Source: DASVNK01 sp964478815
GTDB lineage: Bacteria > Verrucomicrobiota > Verrucomicrobiia > Limisphaerales > SXQI01
DNA: 64,000 nucleotides
Assembly (NCBI GenBank): GCA_964478815.1
Contig: CAYZKY010000003.1
Location: 1-64,000, forward strand
Reading direction: 5' to 3'
Shown: positions 24,801 to 28,634 of the stretch, in pieces
Numbering within the stretch: position 1 is the first letter of the stretch
Layout of the letters: every line of letters starts with the position of its first letter
Notes under the pieces: generated by a model
What the model was told of the DNA's origin: nothing
The model's database searches: none
Seen by the model: the letters and a program-made list of their open reading frames with translations, nothing else
Position numbers and translations under genes: made by a program

Positions 24801-25457
24801 CCCTTCCGTCGTGGTCAGGATGGTCCACTCGTAATCCTTCGATTTGTCGAAGTCCGCGATCGGTCCCGTGCTGTTGCTGACCGTCAGAGAAGAAACATCG
24901 ATGAGGAAGGTGCGGGCGCTCGAAGCATTAATCTTCAGTTTCCCGGCGCTGGGGTCCATCTCGATCACGTCCCAGCCCACCCCGGGTCCCGCATTCACAT
25001 CGTTGATCCGCCAGAGATAAGTCTCACCGCCATCCCACGAGAGTGCGGACGAAACGGCGGTCTTCGCCGGGCCGGGAGCCAGCATGGCCCGCAGCGGAGC
25101 TGCTTCTTCCACCGCCTCTCCTGGCGCGAAGTCGTCAGAGTCACCCAATGCCCCGGCCTCCATCCCCGCGAACGGATCGGGCTCGTCCATCCATTCCATC
25201 GCCGCAGCCGTGTCGGATTGGGTCTCCGGAGGCTGATCCAGCACCATGAGCTGGCTAGCCGGCCCGGCCTCAGGCGCGATGGCGTCCGCTGGAACCAAGG
25301 CCCCCTCGCCGGAAAGCAGCACCCGGGGTTCGAGGATCTCCAAACTGAAATTTTGCCTGGCGAAGGGCCCGGGCCGCCCGTCGGGGGATGTAACCGGCGA
25401 CGCCCCCCTTCCCCTGGAATTGGCATCTCCGATTCGCTGGCGAGCGTGCTGGCTCAT
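6861..25457 (-). CDS. giant LEPR-XLL / beta-propeller / Calx-beta / RTX protein, 6198 aa
   Basis: One uninterrupted 18.6-kb frame. An N-terminal LEPRVLLSG motif (about 41-49) marks the LEPR-XLL family, known from very large planctomycete and verrucomicrobial proteins; no classical signal peptide precedes it. Then: a BNR/sialidase-like beta-propeller (about 270-1110, with FRSTDGGRNW and an Asp-rich insert); about 2000 residues of divergent beta-rich modules with recurring LPL(V/I)G-like helices (about 1310-3300); a first RTX block; an SdrD-B-like domain (about 3645-3760, VWFDLDGDNLFD); about five Calx-beta domains (about 3765-4300); a second SdrD-like and a Calx-beta unit; and a long RTX block (about 4855-6125). 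The ATG at 25457 is preferred over the upstream one at 25604 because AAGGAAGG precedes it and the extra 49 residues look non-coding. Export and a calcium-dependent surface role are inferred. Confidence 0.85.
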   Translation of the reverse strand: MSQHARQRIGDANSRGRGASPVTSPDGRPGPFARQNFSLEILEPRVLLSGEGALVPADAIAPEAGPASQLMVLDQPPETQSDTAAAMEWMDEPDPFAGMEAGALGDSDDFAPGEAVEEAAPLRAMLAPGPAKTAVSSALSWDGGETYLWRINDVNAGPGVGWDVIEMDPSAGKLKINASSARTFLIDVSSLTVSNSTGPIADFDKSKDYEWTILTTTEGVTGFDRSAFQISHTTFDALNGVGEGVLVVDLANGAHDIVLKYYPSLPRATLADPPWVEQGPTHLTGNRSTAVTDSDRAIGAVQVVAFHPMNDSIAFIGSVNGGVWLSETLIPDPADPTAPPQWTYRSSGLDSLAIGTLAVSPFKADGTPVDASTPADQLVVFAGTGSFSSAGDAGGPAAGLFRSTDGGRNWQEVGEGQLQSERFSSVVPTAHPGLVFAGNDYGLYRSLDGGVSWQSVSDRSMANASPLPLMDVQEIVVDPTSNFAGGSVRVYVSVMNRTGVAGIYRLALENPADFTSFLAADFWNVAWERVDLNLPLDFDSDGRVGEADEDADGDRLLSPGEDADGDGRLDRGETLTNSNRIRLAIGSSGILYSAVIVHNPTKTLGGVFESFDSGDSWSSLGTPPNTNPTGQGDRHFGMTVGSGGKVYVGGTFDIAATGSKLGIAFRWDPAPSSRWTQITTRDKLPAEPYQTAPHPDVRNLVLVDGAVGLDLYAPTDGGLYRLPTADLPITVPVAGIEWQFLGEGMNITEIGHSVAYDHVTGKILAGTQDNGVIRQKSADSMEWETVTGGDGNFVAVGYLPGTGNSVEYFMSNGLTWFYRQENSLAGPVGPAADPIYLGTSDPSTFASDALRIADRYQGLDDTDTPASPNNVSTDFKSINSSLFYYLPVSVDLLDGSRMMFGRVHLYRSTDRGVTAVKVDDGSGVPAMIGALAFGHADPTARDATYLSRGRQIWGSLDGTTFTQASGRIEGVVQDLAMDPADPAVVYAVTTTSLYRIAWNARRDQLDAVKIEWRDNKPSVLRSVTAVEIDGRLNILVGGYGGVYRLEIFNRATFDPAAVVELTKFGSDMPALLVTDVVYDAVDDVLVAGTLGRGVWKLEGAANALRRMQTLFIETGDANDTITLYNTGGQLGLEINGDGYWDAGEEPEVARLRDIVIYSGAGDDRLIVTTDVHFPIGVPITWYAGELLETSGDRLEFDGTTYEVVRNPFFGSIYLFGQEIVTANEIENDPMQPDANYTEFVPFLEGSGAGVDDSLGIFGGPFGGSVGEIPLLGDELFGGFLGNVYSVPELVGDPVGVGVLAPRVRAAPVDVYRSLLQRLLEDGTGFYVSDIGTRYQSAAELEDVLDDLDAIPGNVTVTQNADGVTGRILLGDPSNAARAFQRTLMMELPLDARLLGGSVTLGGKLRFAVDFELTLEFGIDSSGFYLATDAAARPEIRLRNFRLDGAVDAQAKFGFLALRLIGGTLTTDNDVALEIDLTEPANPFGDAADGKLRMYEIATNPLGLFAVEIGGDPNQPDLALKGTFEVAPLAPGGEPMFELGGVKVDIIWEDITDPLTISLKADPSTPAADVLFRFLNLDGNGMSGELGRMLDFFAAIQGLDFMDLELPFTGGVTAGEAIDFAQGLKNRVFGVLFDVCLSASTGLGDPDSDILLGRLSADATFTLYLGDEDGVTVTVTAASTNAGADLNHRLSDLVRDLNEALAAAGLGDEVAAMLNSGRIEFCLHELQDLRIDGDSTDPIFVEVGFNPGQVGVQVPKFDSLQQLVAALEAELRATLEDETFTLDVQYNSSEQEFSFSFYFTDILLSETVSFAYDPNLGLGDIANLEASGTFTLDATVAFGSREAPVTLGVQLGALASPRLTGSATIPMPSNGRLSADAEFDLVLNYGDVTGGGSQNGRIRLKLPQLETDANTSIAELLLDLNAMLERDLETGVARTSITLGGQTVLLKDIVRFVAAGATLAIEVVGEDADGDGVMDEGEDADGDGQFDIPYLALITAIDLEAEMQNPVVSELGLVPGKPARAAIRGITLKNANLSGTLTLSGDELAAGAKFSVFEIASSGGLATAAGTAAFSLANPADATKSVNLLEAMRDLENLTAYLRPGFGVTGSFDLQLHNLVLTPDIDLTDNNDSIFGDGAYIEIWVPNFADLNYNPLEYDLTDTLTANDTGLFVTYPEIGPLGNFNCLTIAAIIATAGELVDDLETIEGLSFLGHDLPLINISIGDLLDTAGDLARFFADLATGDVETINTLEADLKAFFGLPANSPLIDLSVQSAAPAPTDGGTLSQAARTRFNPHGENNALLIMAKAPGEAWNGYTIEVVDPGSYAPDQDIAEVTYDAANKKIGVSYNATVTRASTLKTALESRIGSDWSVAYDHSVEGDPAPAPATPSGEGVITTTALKFSIQYSLGYGSFESLQFNIDELLTALPSTDAEALQALLGGVGSLIDVEGTADLNVTASAEMRLDFGIDVSNPCLWLPFLYDSTGITLSAAIRGTNLNFAASMGGLGIFVKDGTATLDRDGDPNTVGEGEDAAFEVAIEMGHDQRYYFREGLTALTSSVAVALEGAITVDLPLCFPTESFPLGGSDRDANNDGNPDNNLHIEIQCLDQFLEAVKVNGGPKISATCLVVQTPDLNDLFGAFNPCDLIANSPLLLDGLDILLGAIQDALDSEVLNRKLPLVGDQLSKAANVIGQFREGLLADMRTKLAEAGDPIELVKQAIWNALGGPGLDILVDQEGDKLGGFTEIDIECTGETMDFNLHLGQSIELVDTTANPIGFDIGIPGFELEVEGNVVVEIGWSFDLHFAISASDGFYFITDGAGDELVLEFAVTLPALSFGGELFFLRLDVSDEADGKDLTGKPRNSTRFGGSFSIDILDPIGSGKLTVGDLLASGLNEIVQADLSATAEIHLDLVVSFDGSAVVPRLLGEFDLVWEWSIGNPAGSLEVFGFNNWALDLGSFISEFLQPILEKIQIVTKPLDPLIQILTAPLPVLSELAGRDYTLVDLAERFGLLEPGTAKFLDLILAIGELVNDVNVTNDGSILVPIGSFKLIIDANGQVGRDPFDVELGPVDLSEATSDVSASAFVGTLEDGGFQFPFLKIGELVKLFLGQPISLIEVKLPTLQFTAKFEGQIPIFPPLYIVFGGSIGATIDLTFGFDTFGLQKYAASTTKDLADLLDGFYVKDRNDDGSEITEVLLQGGLTAGAELDILVAEAGVQGGIFTDVLFDLRDPNNDGRVRLAEIVENLKAGPLCLFDVSGRLYVALEAYFAIHTFVFGDIEKTWRFAEVTLLEFEVCCPEPVLASVDPSTGELLLHIGENSALREEGDLADGDEHFIVQSIGGSPGSADGETVEVSFNGITQSYGKVKTVKAFAGKGNDTVDLRGVLSPAEVHGGDGDDLLLAGEGAGSVFYGDAGNDTITAQDIDDSFAGVADTFYGGTGDDELTGRELGDKLYGDDGNDYLSGDDGDDLLEGGNGNDTLAGSYGNDILAGNSGTDFLEGGDGNDVLFGDDGSVALGSNNTLDDTDKATALGGSGDDRLLGGPGHDRLAGGAGDDTIEGGIGNDVLLGDEGAIVSVLTVEDIDGTGHDLLAGDGGADTLFGAGGDDSLFGGAYLVSGSTEVVEADGADFLDGGDGDDNLFADDAHSTQATTFAGAAIGDLVWFDLDGDNLFDATETGVAGVVVQLYRSEGGVNTLIGSKTTDASGAFLFTGLAEADYYLQFTAPAYHSFVVSGQGTDEEMDSDANVSGQTEVFHLGAGQQDRSVDAGLKSDLLAVQIGDVTISEGDVGPTEAVFTVTLNAPSSEIVTVGYRTEPGAGAAGAARFLDYGSVEFTLVFEPGVTSREIRVPIMGDVIDEPHETFTVRLRDAFALTVPIEITEDEGVGTIVDDDAAPAISVGDASIGELNPLEADAILEFPISLSNPSWEDLKLDYFTAQIIDAGGSLAVDAALAGRDYESTFELNPTLLTIRAGETTATVQVKIPGDRLDEYDERFALAIRLNSATPSTAATIADDLATGTILDEDALPFVIIDDGDTDLTATRASVDEGAASNQSVEFTLRLSAVSGRAVSVDWGTNAGTALSSPFELADFVEAFGTVVFAAGETQKSIQVQVTGDTVDEGPDTLRGSETFFVNLLAAQNAALGIDESHVNHAVVQIVDDDTLAPAVPWHIEFSQAAYVVNEKAGTATITLVRAGGSVDPIAVYWTVGGGSTLGKATAGSDYAGIWETGASGDRRMIRFADGQSLLSFEIEIVQDSVFEGNETFDLYLANPIGGPVEGVLDHAVLTIIEDDPLPQITINDVTVIEPSSGTRAAQFTVTATGASAVPIQIFWASQDGPAIEPLVAALNGANGLYTVVVPGAGLSLSGDSGARANDDYQPNAGGFEIPPFSGSWQDNAVSNIIVQVEDDALVENLEEFVVKLTLADPAVAELADSQGVGTIDDSDTAILTGRVFFDTDGDGLFDEADDFWLAYLDVQLSDGASVLATDATDASGTYSFTEDVGEYTITVLFTDPDFPIDASASLGGIPMTFEFTATALAAPDIGLTVSVAGVSPGANIGNGSSFSNDTAYGGVGNDTIEGGHGDDWLVGGHWLGPGCACDGDAYDAALIEEIDGLGTRTRIYVNPATISASLSVRGRVWIEIGSDHQDLTGERGQSDILVNLFDESWNLIATTYTTSTGSYAFERLAPCQYYVQFQAPAGWAFVESNRGTGLTPDQVDSDADPVTGLTAVYDLSSGVSTTASQHVDAGLVELAAGGPGPWSIQFGSLTYSVRETDGAAVITITRTPNSVEAVGVYRVFDGTARGGEDYQALVGTVRFGDGELEKVFVVPILEDDLAEGYETVTLQLSDPTGGAATGNQPQATLLIFDNPCPDDDLVVGGDGQDLLLGDFGYFSGGLPILLGGLGHDSLYGDAGNDQLYGEGGHDLLEGGTGDDTLVGGGENDTYRADGDLAQGNDTITEDRSPFGGNDTIDLSSTSARSIVLDLRASAPQQVTARTVGATTSVLLGLTIPAEVIENITGGALADTLTGNALDNILIGGGGGDLLEGGEGDDDLDGGPGSDTYRYGSGLDLGHDDIFETSNADTDLLDLSDATADLVVDLSTNVSQPVSSALTLTIHTGSAATTVTRFGATLVLFNPLTGEVVAGTASTGIEDVYGGSGHDRLTGNTRDNVIWGGAGNDILDGGKDGYDVLQEDRAGDWNLVSVSADAGELRLGAETDRFTLGTFDEITLIGSETDNILDASSFGGFVRLEGRGGNDTLVGGSGRNVLSGGAGGDRIDGSRGIDTLVEVIAGSAILTNTGLTVGTEIDTFVGALEFAEITGSSGADQIDASVYTGVATLAGEGGDDTIIGTSGSDTISGGGGNDLLRGGLGDDRYVFVADDLLFDIGGSQPVGDRILDLGGVDAIDLSSTTNVGAELDLARTDRQAVNQNLLLTLLDANANGVGDEIENIVGTQQNDELFGNGLANDIDGQEGSDIIVGRLGADTLHGGAGTNEAGIGFTDRFVETRDVASLVLTDASFLADGDVLDGFEAATLTGGPGANVIDAVAFSGDVTLIGLGGNDTLLGGSGHDILEGGAGNDLQRGGAGDDTYRFAADVALGADRIEEENGAGLDTLDFSSTLNTGVTVDLSAALGLVQPVNANLTLTFADIDGDGQGGEFEHVLGSAASDRLTGNGLANTLDGGAGSDVLVGGGADDLLIGGDGGDTYRFTIGTLASLGADRILESVGFGGSDTLDFSASSLGVTLDLGQGSAQAVSAGRLTLTLIRPHALENFIGGSGADKVAGNSLANRLEGRGGDDQLAGGFGDDTYAFDADSALGADLLGNDPLDRDGDGTLDDWAGEHADAEGGVDTLDFSTTSAAVTVALDSALLQPVNANLSLTLNAARSFENVAGGSGADTLTGNALDNLLDGGGGSDKLYGRNGRDHLIGGGGNDTEIVGGNGDDRLEGGAGDDTLEGGLGNDAYLFDIGSPLGSDFLTELPDEGADTLDFSATQSASAVASLASNAAQAVHSNLTLTLNATDRFEHLFGGGGDDDLTGNGLDNILGGRAGADILRGRAGHDWLDGGEGGDTYDFGANWGNDTVEESAGGGADTLDFASVATSIAVNIGFGLTISTDNGSSLQFVNHPGAEVETIRTGSGDDLFTIVPSSATAYNLRAGSGTDTLLYDALGVATASSPGSISSVGYQPVSHNGFETVTILNAPAPLVLTQFGVMP
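7080..10880 (-). repeat. large RTX block made of a composite unit of about 115 residues
   Basis: Calcium-binding nonapeptides (GGxGxDxLx) alternate with a second conserved segment: DTYRF, then a GxDTLDFS stretch, then Q(P/A)VNANLTLTL and EN(I/F)xGGSG. The composite unit recurs about seven or eight times; the glutamine motif reads QPVNANL, QAVNQNL, QAVHSNL or QPVSSAL in different copies. The copies are divergent, so it is an old protein repeat rather than a recent DNA duplication. Confidence 0.8.
14560..15370 (-). repeat. first RTX nonapeptide block of the giant protein
   Basis: About a dozen GG(D/N)GND(D/T)LxG nonapeptides in a row, the canonical parallel beta-roll calcium-binding pattern, between the beta-rich modules and the SdrD-B-like domain. 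Confidence 0.85.
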
Positions 25458-25561
25458 CCTTCCTTGTCCCCGACGCGGAACTTTCCCGGCCGCTTCGTCC
25501 GCGCCTGCTTCCCGCAATTCTCGACGAATAGGCACCGACGCCGGAGGGAAAGCGTGGCGTG

Positions 25562-25595
25562 AGTCGAACCCAAATCGATGCGCCAAGTCAAGCCG
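25562..25595 (-). promoter_or_regulatory. bipartite promoter-like element upstream of the giant gene
   Basis: On the minus strand CGGCTTGACTTGG (25595-25583), containing a TTGACT -35-like hexamer, is followed after 13 bp by GTTCGACT (25569-25562). The same two blocks with 9 bp between them lie upstream of the kinase at 1513. No good -10 is seen at this copy. It lies 105-138 bp upstream of the giant's chosen ATG, in the 211-bp gap after fabF. Confidence 0.35.
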
Positions 25596-25668
25596 ATTCG
25601 CCAAAGCGGCGTGGGTTTTTCAACGCGCCGACGAGGAATGGCCGCTGGCGGCCGGCACGGAGCCGGGC

Positions 25669-26922
25669 TCAGGAGAAGCGCTTGAGAAGAAGAGTCGCGT
25701 TGTGGCCGCCGAAGCCGAAGGAATTATTGATGGCGGCTTCGACACGGAGTTCCCTCGCCCGATGCGGAACGTAATCGAGATCGCACAGCGGATCGGGATG
25801 ATCGAGGTTCAAGGTCGGGGGAACCACTCCGGTCTCAATAGCCTTCACGCAGAGCGCGGTCTCGACCGCGCCCGCGGCTCCGAGCATGTGGCCCAGCGCG
25901 CCTTTGGTGGAACTCACCGCCAGTTTTCGAGCGTGGTCGCCGAACACCGCCTTGATCGCCTGCGTTTCGCAGACGTCGCCTTGCGGTGTCGATGTGCCGT
26001 GCGCATTGATATACGTTATTTCCTCGGGCTTCATCCCCGCCGAGCGCAAGGCCATCCGCATGCAGCGCGCCGCGCCTTCCCCTTCCGGAGCCGGCGCGGT
26101 GATGTGGTTCGCATCGGCCGTGTTGCCATAGCCCACTAGTTCGCAATAAATCCGCGCGCCGCGCGCCTGGGCGTGCTCCAAGTCCTCCAGGACGATGACG
26201 CCAGCGCCCTCGCCCATCACGAAGCCATCGCGCTCCGCGTCGAACGGGCGCGACGCCCGCTTCGGCTCGTCGTTGCGCGTGCTTAAAGCCCTCATCGCGC
26301 AAAAGCCCCCGATGCCGAGCGGCACGATGGTGGCCTCCGCGCCGCCGGCGAACATGACCTTCGCCGCGCCCATCTTCACCGTTCGCCAGGCCTCGCCGAT
26401 CGCGTGCGTCGAAGTCGCGCAGGCCGAACAGGTCGCCAGGTTGGGCCCGCGCAGCTTGTAGTGCATCGAGAAAAGCCCCGACGCCATGTTCAGAATCAGC
26501 ATCGGGATCATGAAGGGCGATACCCGCCCCGGGCCTTTGGCCAGCAATACCTTGTGCTGCTCGGCGGTGGTATGCAACCCGCCGATCCCGGAGCCGATGA
26601 ACGCCCCGATCTCGTCGCGATCCGCCTTTTCCAAGTCCAGCCCCGAGTCTTTGAGCGCCTGCCAGCCCGCATGCACGCCGAACTGCGCAAAGCGGTCCGT
26701 GCGGCGCACTTCCTTCGCGCTCGGGAAGGCCGGCGTCGCATCGAAGTCCCTCACTTCGCCGGCAATCTTGCAATCGTAATCCGTGACGTCGAACGAAGCG
26801 ATGCGGTCGATCCCGCACTCCCCCGCCACGAGGCGCTGCCACAGCGTGCCCACATCGTGACCCAGCGGCGACACCGCGCCCAGTCCCGTCACGACGACGC
26901 GGCGTTCTGTCCAATGCGGCAT
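25669..26922 (-). CDS. fabF: 3-oxoacyl-ACP synthase II (KAS II)
   Basis: 417 aa, the normal length for the decarboxylating condensing enzyme that elongates acyl-ACP with malonyl-ACP in the cytoplasm. The N-terminus RRVVVTGLGAVSPLG is diagnostic. The Cys-His-His triad is present: Cys168 (SACATSTH), His308 (NAHGTST) and His345 (GALGHMLGAAG), with Lys340 just before. The C-terminus NNSFGFGGHNATL is typical. It follows acpP on the same strand in the standard fabG-acpP-fabF order, but a hairpin with a T-tract separates acpP from it and no Shine-Dalgarno sequence precedes the ATG. Confidence 0.97.
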   Translation of the reverse strand: MPHWTERRVVVTGLGAVSPLGHDVGTLWQRLVAGECGIDRIASFDVTDYDCKIAGEVRDFDATPAFPSAKEVRRTDRFAQFGVHAGWQALKDSGLDLEKADRDEIGAFIGSGIGGLHTTAEQHKVLLAKGPGRVSPFMIPMLILNMASGLFSMHYKLRGPNLATCSACATSTHAIGEAWRTVKMGAAKVMFAGGAEATIVPLGIGGFCAMRALSTRNDEPKRASRPFDAERDGFVMGEGAGVIVLEDLEHAQARGARIYCELVGYGNTADANHITAPAPEGEGAARCMRMALRSAGMKPEEITYINAHGTSTPQGDVCETQAIKAVFGDHARKLAVSSTKGALGHMLGAAGAVETALCVKAIETGVVPPTLNLDHPDPLCDLDYVPHRARELRVEAAINNSFGFGGHNATLLLKRFS

Positions 26923-26964
26923 AAAAACAAAGAGGGCAGCGTTGCCTCGCGCGCGGCTGCCCTC
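26921..26964 (-). terminator. intrinsic terminator/attenuator between acpP and fabF
   Basis: On the minus strand a perfect 9-bp stem (GAGGGCAGC / GCTGCCCTC, 26964-26956 with 26940-26932) and a 15-nt GC-rich loop are followed by TTTGTTTTTATG, where the ATG is the fabF start codon. The hairpin begins 15 nt after the acpP stop. Partial termination here would keep acpP mRNA in excess over fabF mRNA. Confidence 0.75.
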
Positions 26965-26979
26965 GAAAAAGTCCTCGAA

Positions 26980-27228
26980 CTATTGGCGCTGGCTTTCCTC
27001 GATATACTTGATCACATCTCCCACGCTCTGCAGCTTTTCGGCTTCCTCGTCGGGAATCTCCTGCCCGAACTCTTCTTCGAGCGCCATGACCAGCTCGACC
27101 GTGTCGAGCGAATCGGCGCCGAGGTCCTCGATGAATTTCGCGTCGGGCGTCACCTGGTCCGCATTCACGCCGAGCTGCTCGACAATGATGTCTTTGACCT
27201 TCTGCTCAATGGATTTTTCTGCGGCCAT
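26980..27228 (-). CDS. acpP: acyl carrier protein
   Basis: 82 aa, acidic and helical, with the phosphopantetheine attachment motif DLGADSLDTVEL (Ser40). It carries acyl intermediates of fatty acid synthesis as a thioester. Length and sequence are those of type II ACP. The ATG has a GGAG six bases upstream and a candidate sigma-70 promoter about 30-55 bp upstream, between fabG and acpP, consistent with the high expression ACP needs. It lies between fabG and fabF. Confidence 0.97.
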   Translation of the reverse strand: MAAEKSIEQKVKDIIVEQLGVNADQVTPDAKFIEDLGADSLDTVELVMALEEEFGQEIPDEEAEKLQSVGDVIKYIEESQRQ

Positions 27229-27255
27229 TTGTTCTCCGTTGTTCGTTGCGTTGTG

Positions 27256-27284
27256 TGTCTAAGCGACACCCCTCAAGGCGTCAA
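27256..27284 (-). promoter_or_regulatory. acpP: candidate acpP promoter
   Basis: On the minus strand TTGACG (27284-27279), a 17-bp spacer and TAGACA (27261-27256). Spacing is ideal, the -35 matches the sigma-70 consensus at five of six bases and the -10 is weaker. The predicted transcript would start about 20 nt before the acpP ATG. Confidence 0.5.
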
Positions 27285-27305
27285 GTCTCGAATCTGAACC
27301 TTTTT

Positions 27306-27329
27306 TTTGGCGATTTTTTCCCCGCCAAA
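27306..27329 (-). other. hairpin just after fabG
   Basis: Perfect 7-bp inverted repeat (27306-27312 and 27323-27329, 10-nt loop) beginning 3 nt after the fabG stop. On the fabG-coding strand it is followed by an A-run rather than a T-run, so it is not a classical terminator; it could stabilise the fabG 3' end. Confidence 0.4.
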
Positions 27330-27332
27330 TCC

Positions 27333-28076
27333 CTACATCACCATGCCCCCGTCGACCGTCAAGACCTGTCCCGTCACATAGCGGCCGCTCGATCCGGCCA
27401 GGAACAACGCGGCATTCGCGATGTCCTCGGCCTGCCCGAAACAGTTCAGGGGAATTTTTCCCAGCACCGCTTTCTTGGTCTCTTCGTTCAGCACCGCCGT
27501 CATGTCCGTTTCGATAAAGCCGGGCGCGATCGCGTTGGCCGTCACGCCGCGCGAGGCCAGCTCCCGCGCCACCGATTTCGTGAAACCGATCAAACCCGCC
27601 TTGCTCGCCGCGTAGTTCGCCTGGCCCGCGTTCCCCATCAATCCGATCACCGAGGCGACGTTGATGATCCGCCCGGCCCGTTGCTTGGCAAACGCGCGAT
27701 AGAATGCCTTCGTGAACGCGAACGCCCCGCGCAGATTCGTATTCACCACCGTGTCCCAATCCTCCTCGCTCATCCGCATGAGCAACCCGTCGCGCGTGAC
27801 CCCGGCATTGTTCACCAGAATGTCCACCTTGCCCGTCTCGGCCAGAATCTTCTCCGCGGTCTCCGCCACTGCTTTCGCATCCGCGACGTCCACCGAAAAG
27901 GCCCAAGCCTTCCGCCCAAGCTGCCGCACCTCTCCGGCGACCTTCTCGGAATTCTCGGCCGTCCGCGACACGCACACGACGTCCGCCCCCTCGGCGGCAA
28001 ACTTCAACGCGATGGCCCGCCCGATCCCCCGCCCCGCCCCGGTCACCACCGCGATCTGATTCGGCAATTGATTCAT
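27333..28076 (-). CDS. fabG: 3-oxoacyl-ACP reductase
   Basis: 247-aa short-chain dehydrogenase that reduces 3-oxoacyl-ACP with NADPH, the first reductive step of fatty acid elongation. The Rossmann motif TGAGRGIG (12-19), NNAG (89-92) and the catalytic Ser142, Tyr155 and Lys159 (YAASK) are present, and the C-terminus VTGQVLTVDGGMVM is typical of FabG. It lies upstream of acpP on the same strand, so this is a fab cluster without a neighbouring fabD. No strong Shine-Dalgarno is visible before the ATG. Confidence 0.96.
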   Translation of the reverse strand: MNQLPNQIAVVTGAGRGIGRAIALKFAAEGADVVCVSRTAENSEKVAGEVRQLGRKAWAFSVDVADAKAVAETAEKILAETGKVDILVNNAGVTRDGLLMRMSEEDWDTVVNTNLRGAFAFTKAFYRAFAKQRAGRIINVASVIGLMGNAGQANYAASKAGLIGFTKSVARELASRGVTANAIAPGFIETDMTAVLNEETKKAVLGKIPLNCFGQAEDIANAALFLAGSSGRYVTGQVLTVDGGMVM

Positions 28077-28257
28077 GAATGCATGCGCTCAGTGCCGCAA
28101 CCGTGTTACGCAAGGCCACAGCAAATCCGCATTTGCGCTACGGTGCGGAAAAGTACAAGGAAGGCAATACCGGAAAACCACTCGCAAAGCAACGAAGCCA
28201 CCGGGCACGCAAGTTGCCACGCTGACTCGAAGGGATATTATCGTCCGGCAAAATCAA

Positions 28258-28560
28258 TCAAGCCCGCTGCAAGCGGCTTTTGCCGCCTCGCGAAACCGGC
28301 CGTCCATCAGTTCTCAACCACGCCGAACGAGCGAGGTGGACGGCCTCGGCCAGCGCGTCTTTGGAAATCCTGCCCCCACCCCAGCGCGCCAGTATCACTT
28401 CCCAGGGATGCCCTGCCTCGATCTCCTCCAACACATCCGCGACGAATACCCGCGTGCCTTTGAACGTGACCCGGCCATGACAAATCTCCGGATCGGCAAC
28501 AATGTGTCGGCAGAGTTCGATCCGAACCGGTTTTTCACCAGGTTTTGCGGCGCGCGTCAT
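28258..28560 (-). CDS. DUF433 family small protein (antitoxin-like)
   Basis: 100 aa. HIVADPEICHGRVTFKGTRV followed by VLEEIEAGHPWEVIL is the hallmark of DUF433, a compact winged-helix-like family often found as the antitoxin-like partner of a PIN-like (DUF5615) protein. No such partner is encoded on either side, so this copy looks solitary. The last 25 residues are basic. It lies 74 bp downstream of the large ATPase on the same strand, but association with that operon is only positional. Confidence 0.8.
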   Translation of the reverse strand: MTRAAKPGEKPVRIELCRHIVADPEICHGRVTFKGTRVFVADVLEEIEAGHPWEVILARWGGGRISKDALAEAVHLARSAWLRTDGRPVSRGGKSRLQRA

Positions 28561-28634
28561 TGCCGGAATTTAGCCGGGACCTCTCCCAGTCTCAAAGCGC
28601 ATTCGGGCCCAAGCGGCCGCGCCGCGCCCACCCT

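Noticed and set aside
25555..25580. T-arm-like GGGTTCGACTC suggesting a tRNA
   Set aside because: The flanking bases do not form a 5-bp T stem and there is no acceptor or anticodon arm.
27306..27329. Hairpin after fabG as an intrinsic terminator
   Set aside because: The stem is followed by an A-run on the transcribed sense strand, not a T-run.
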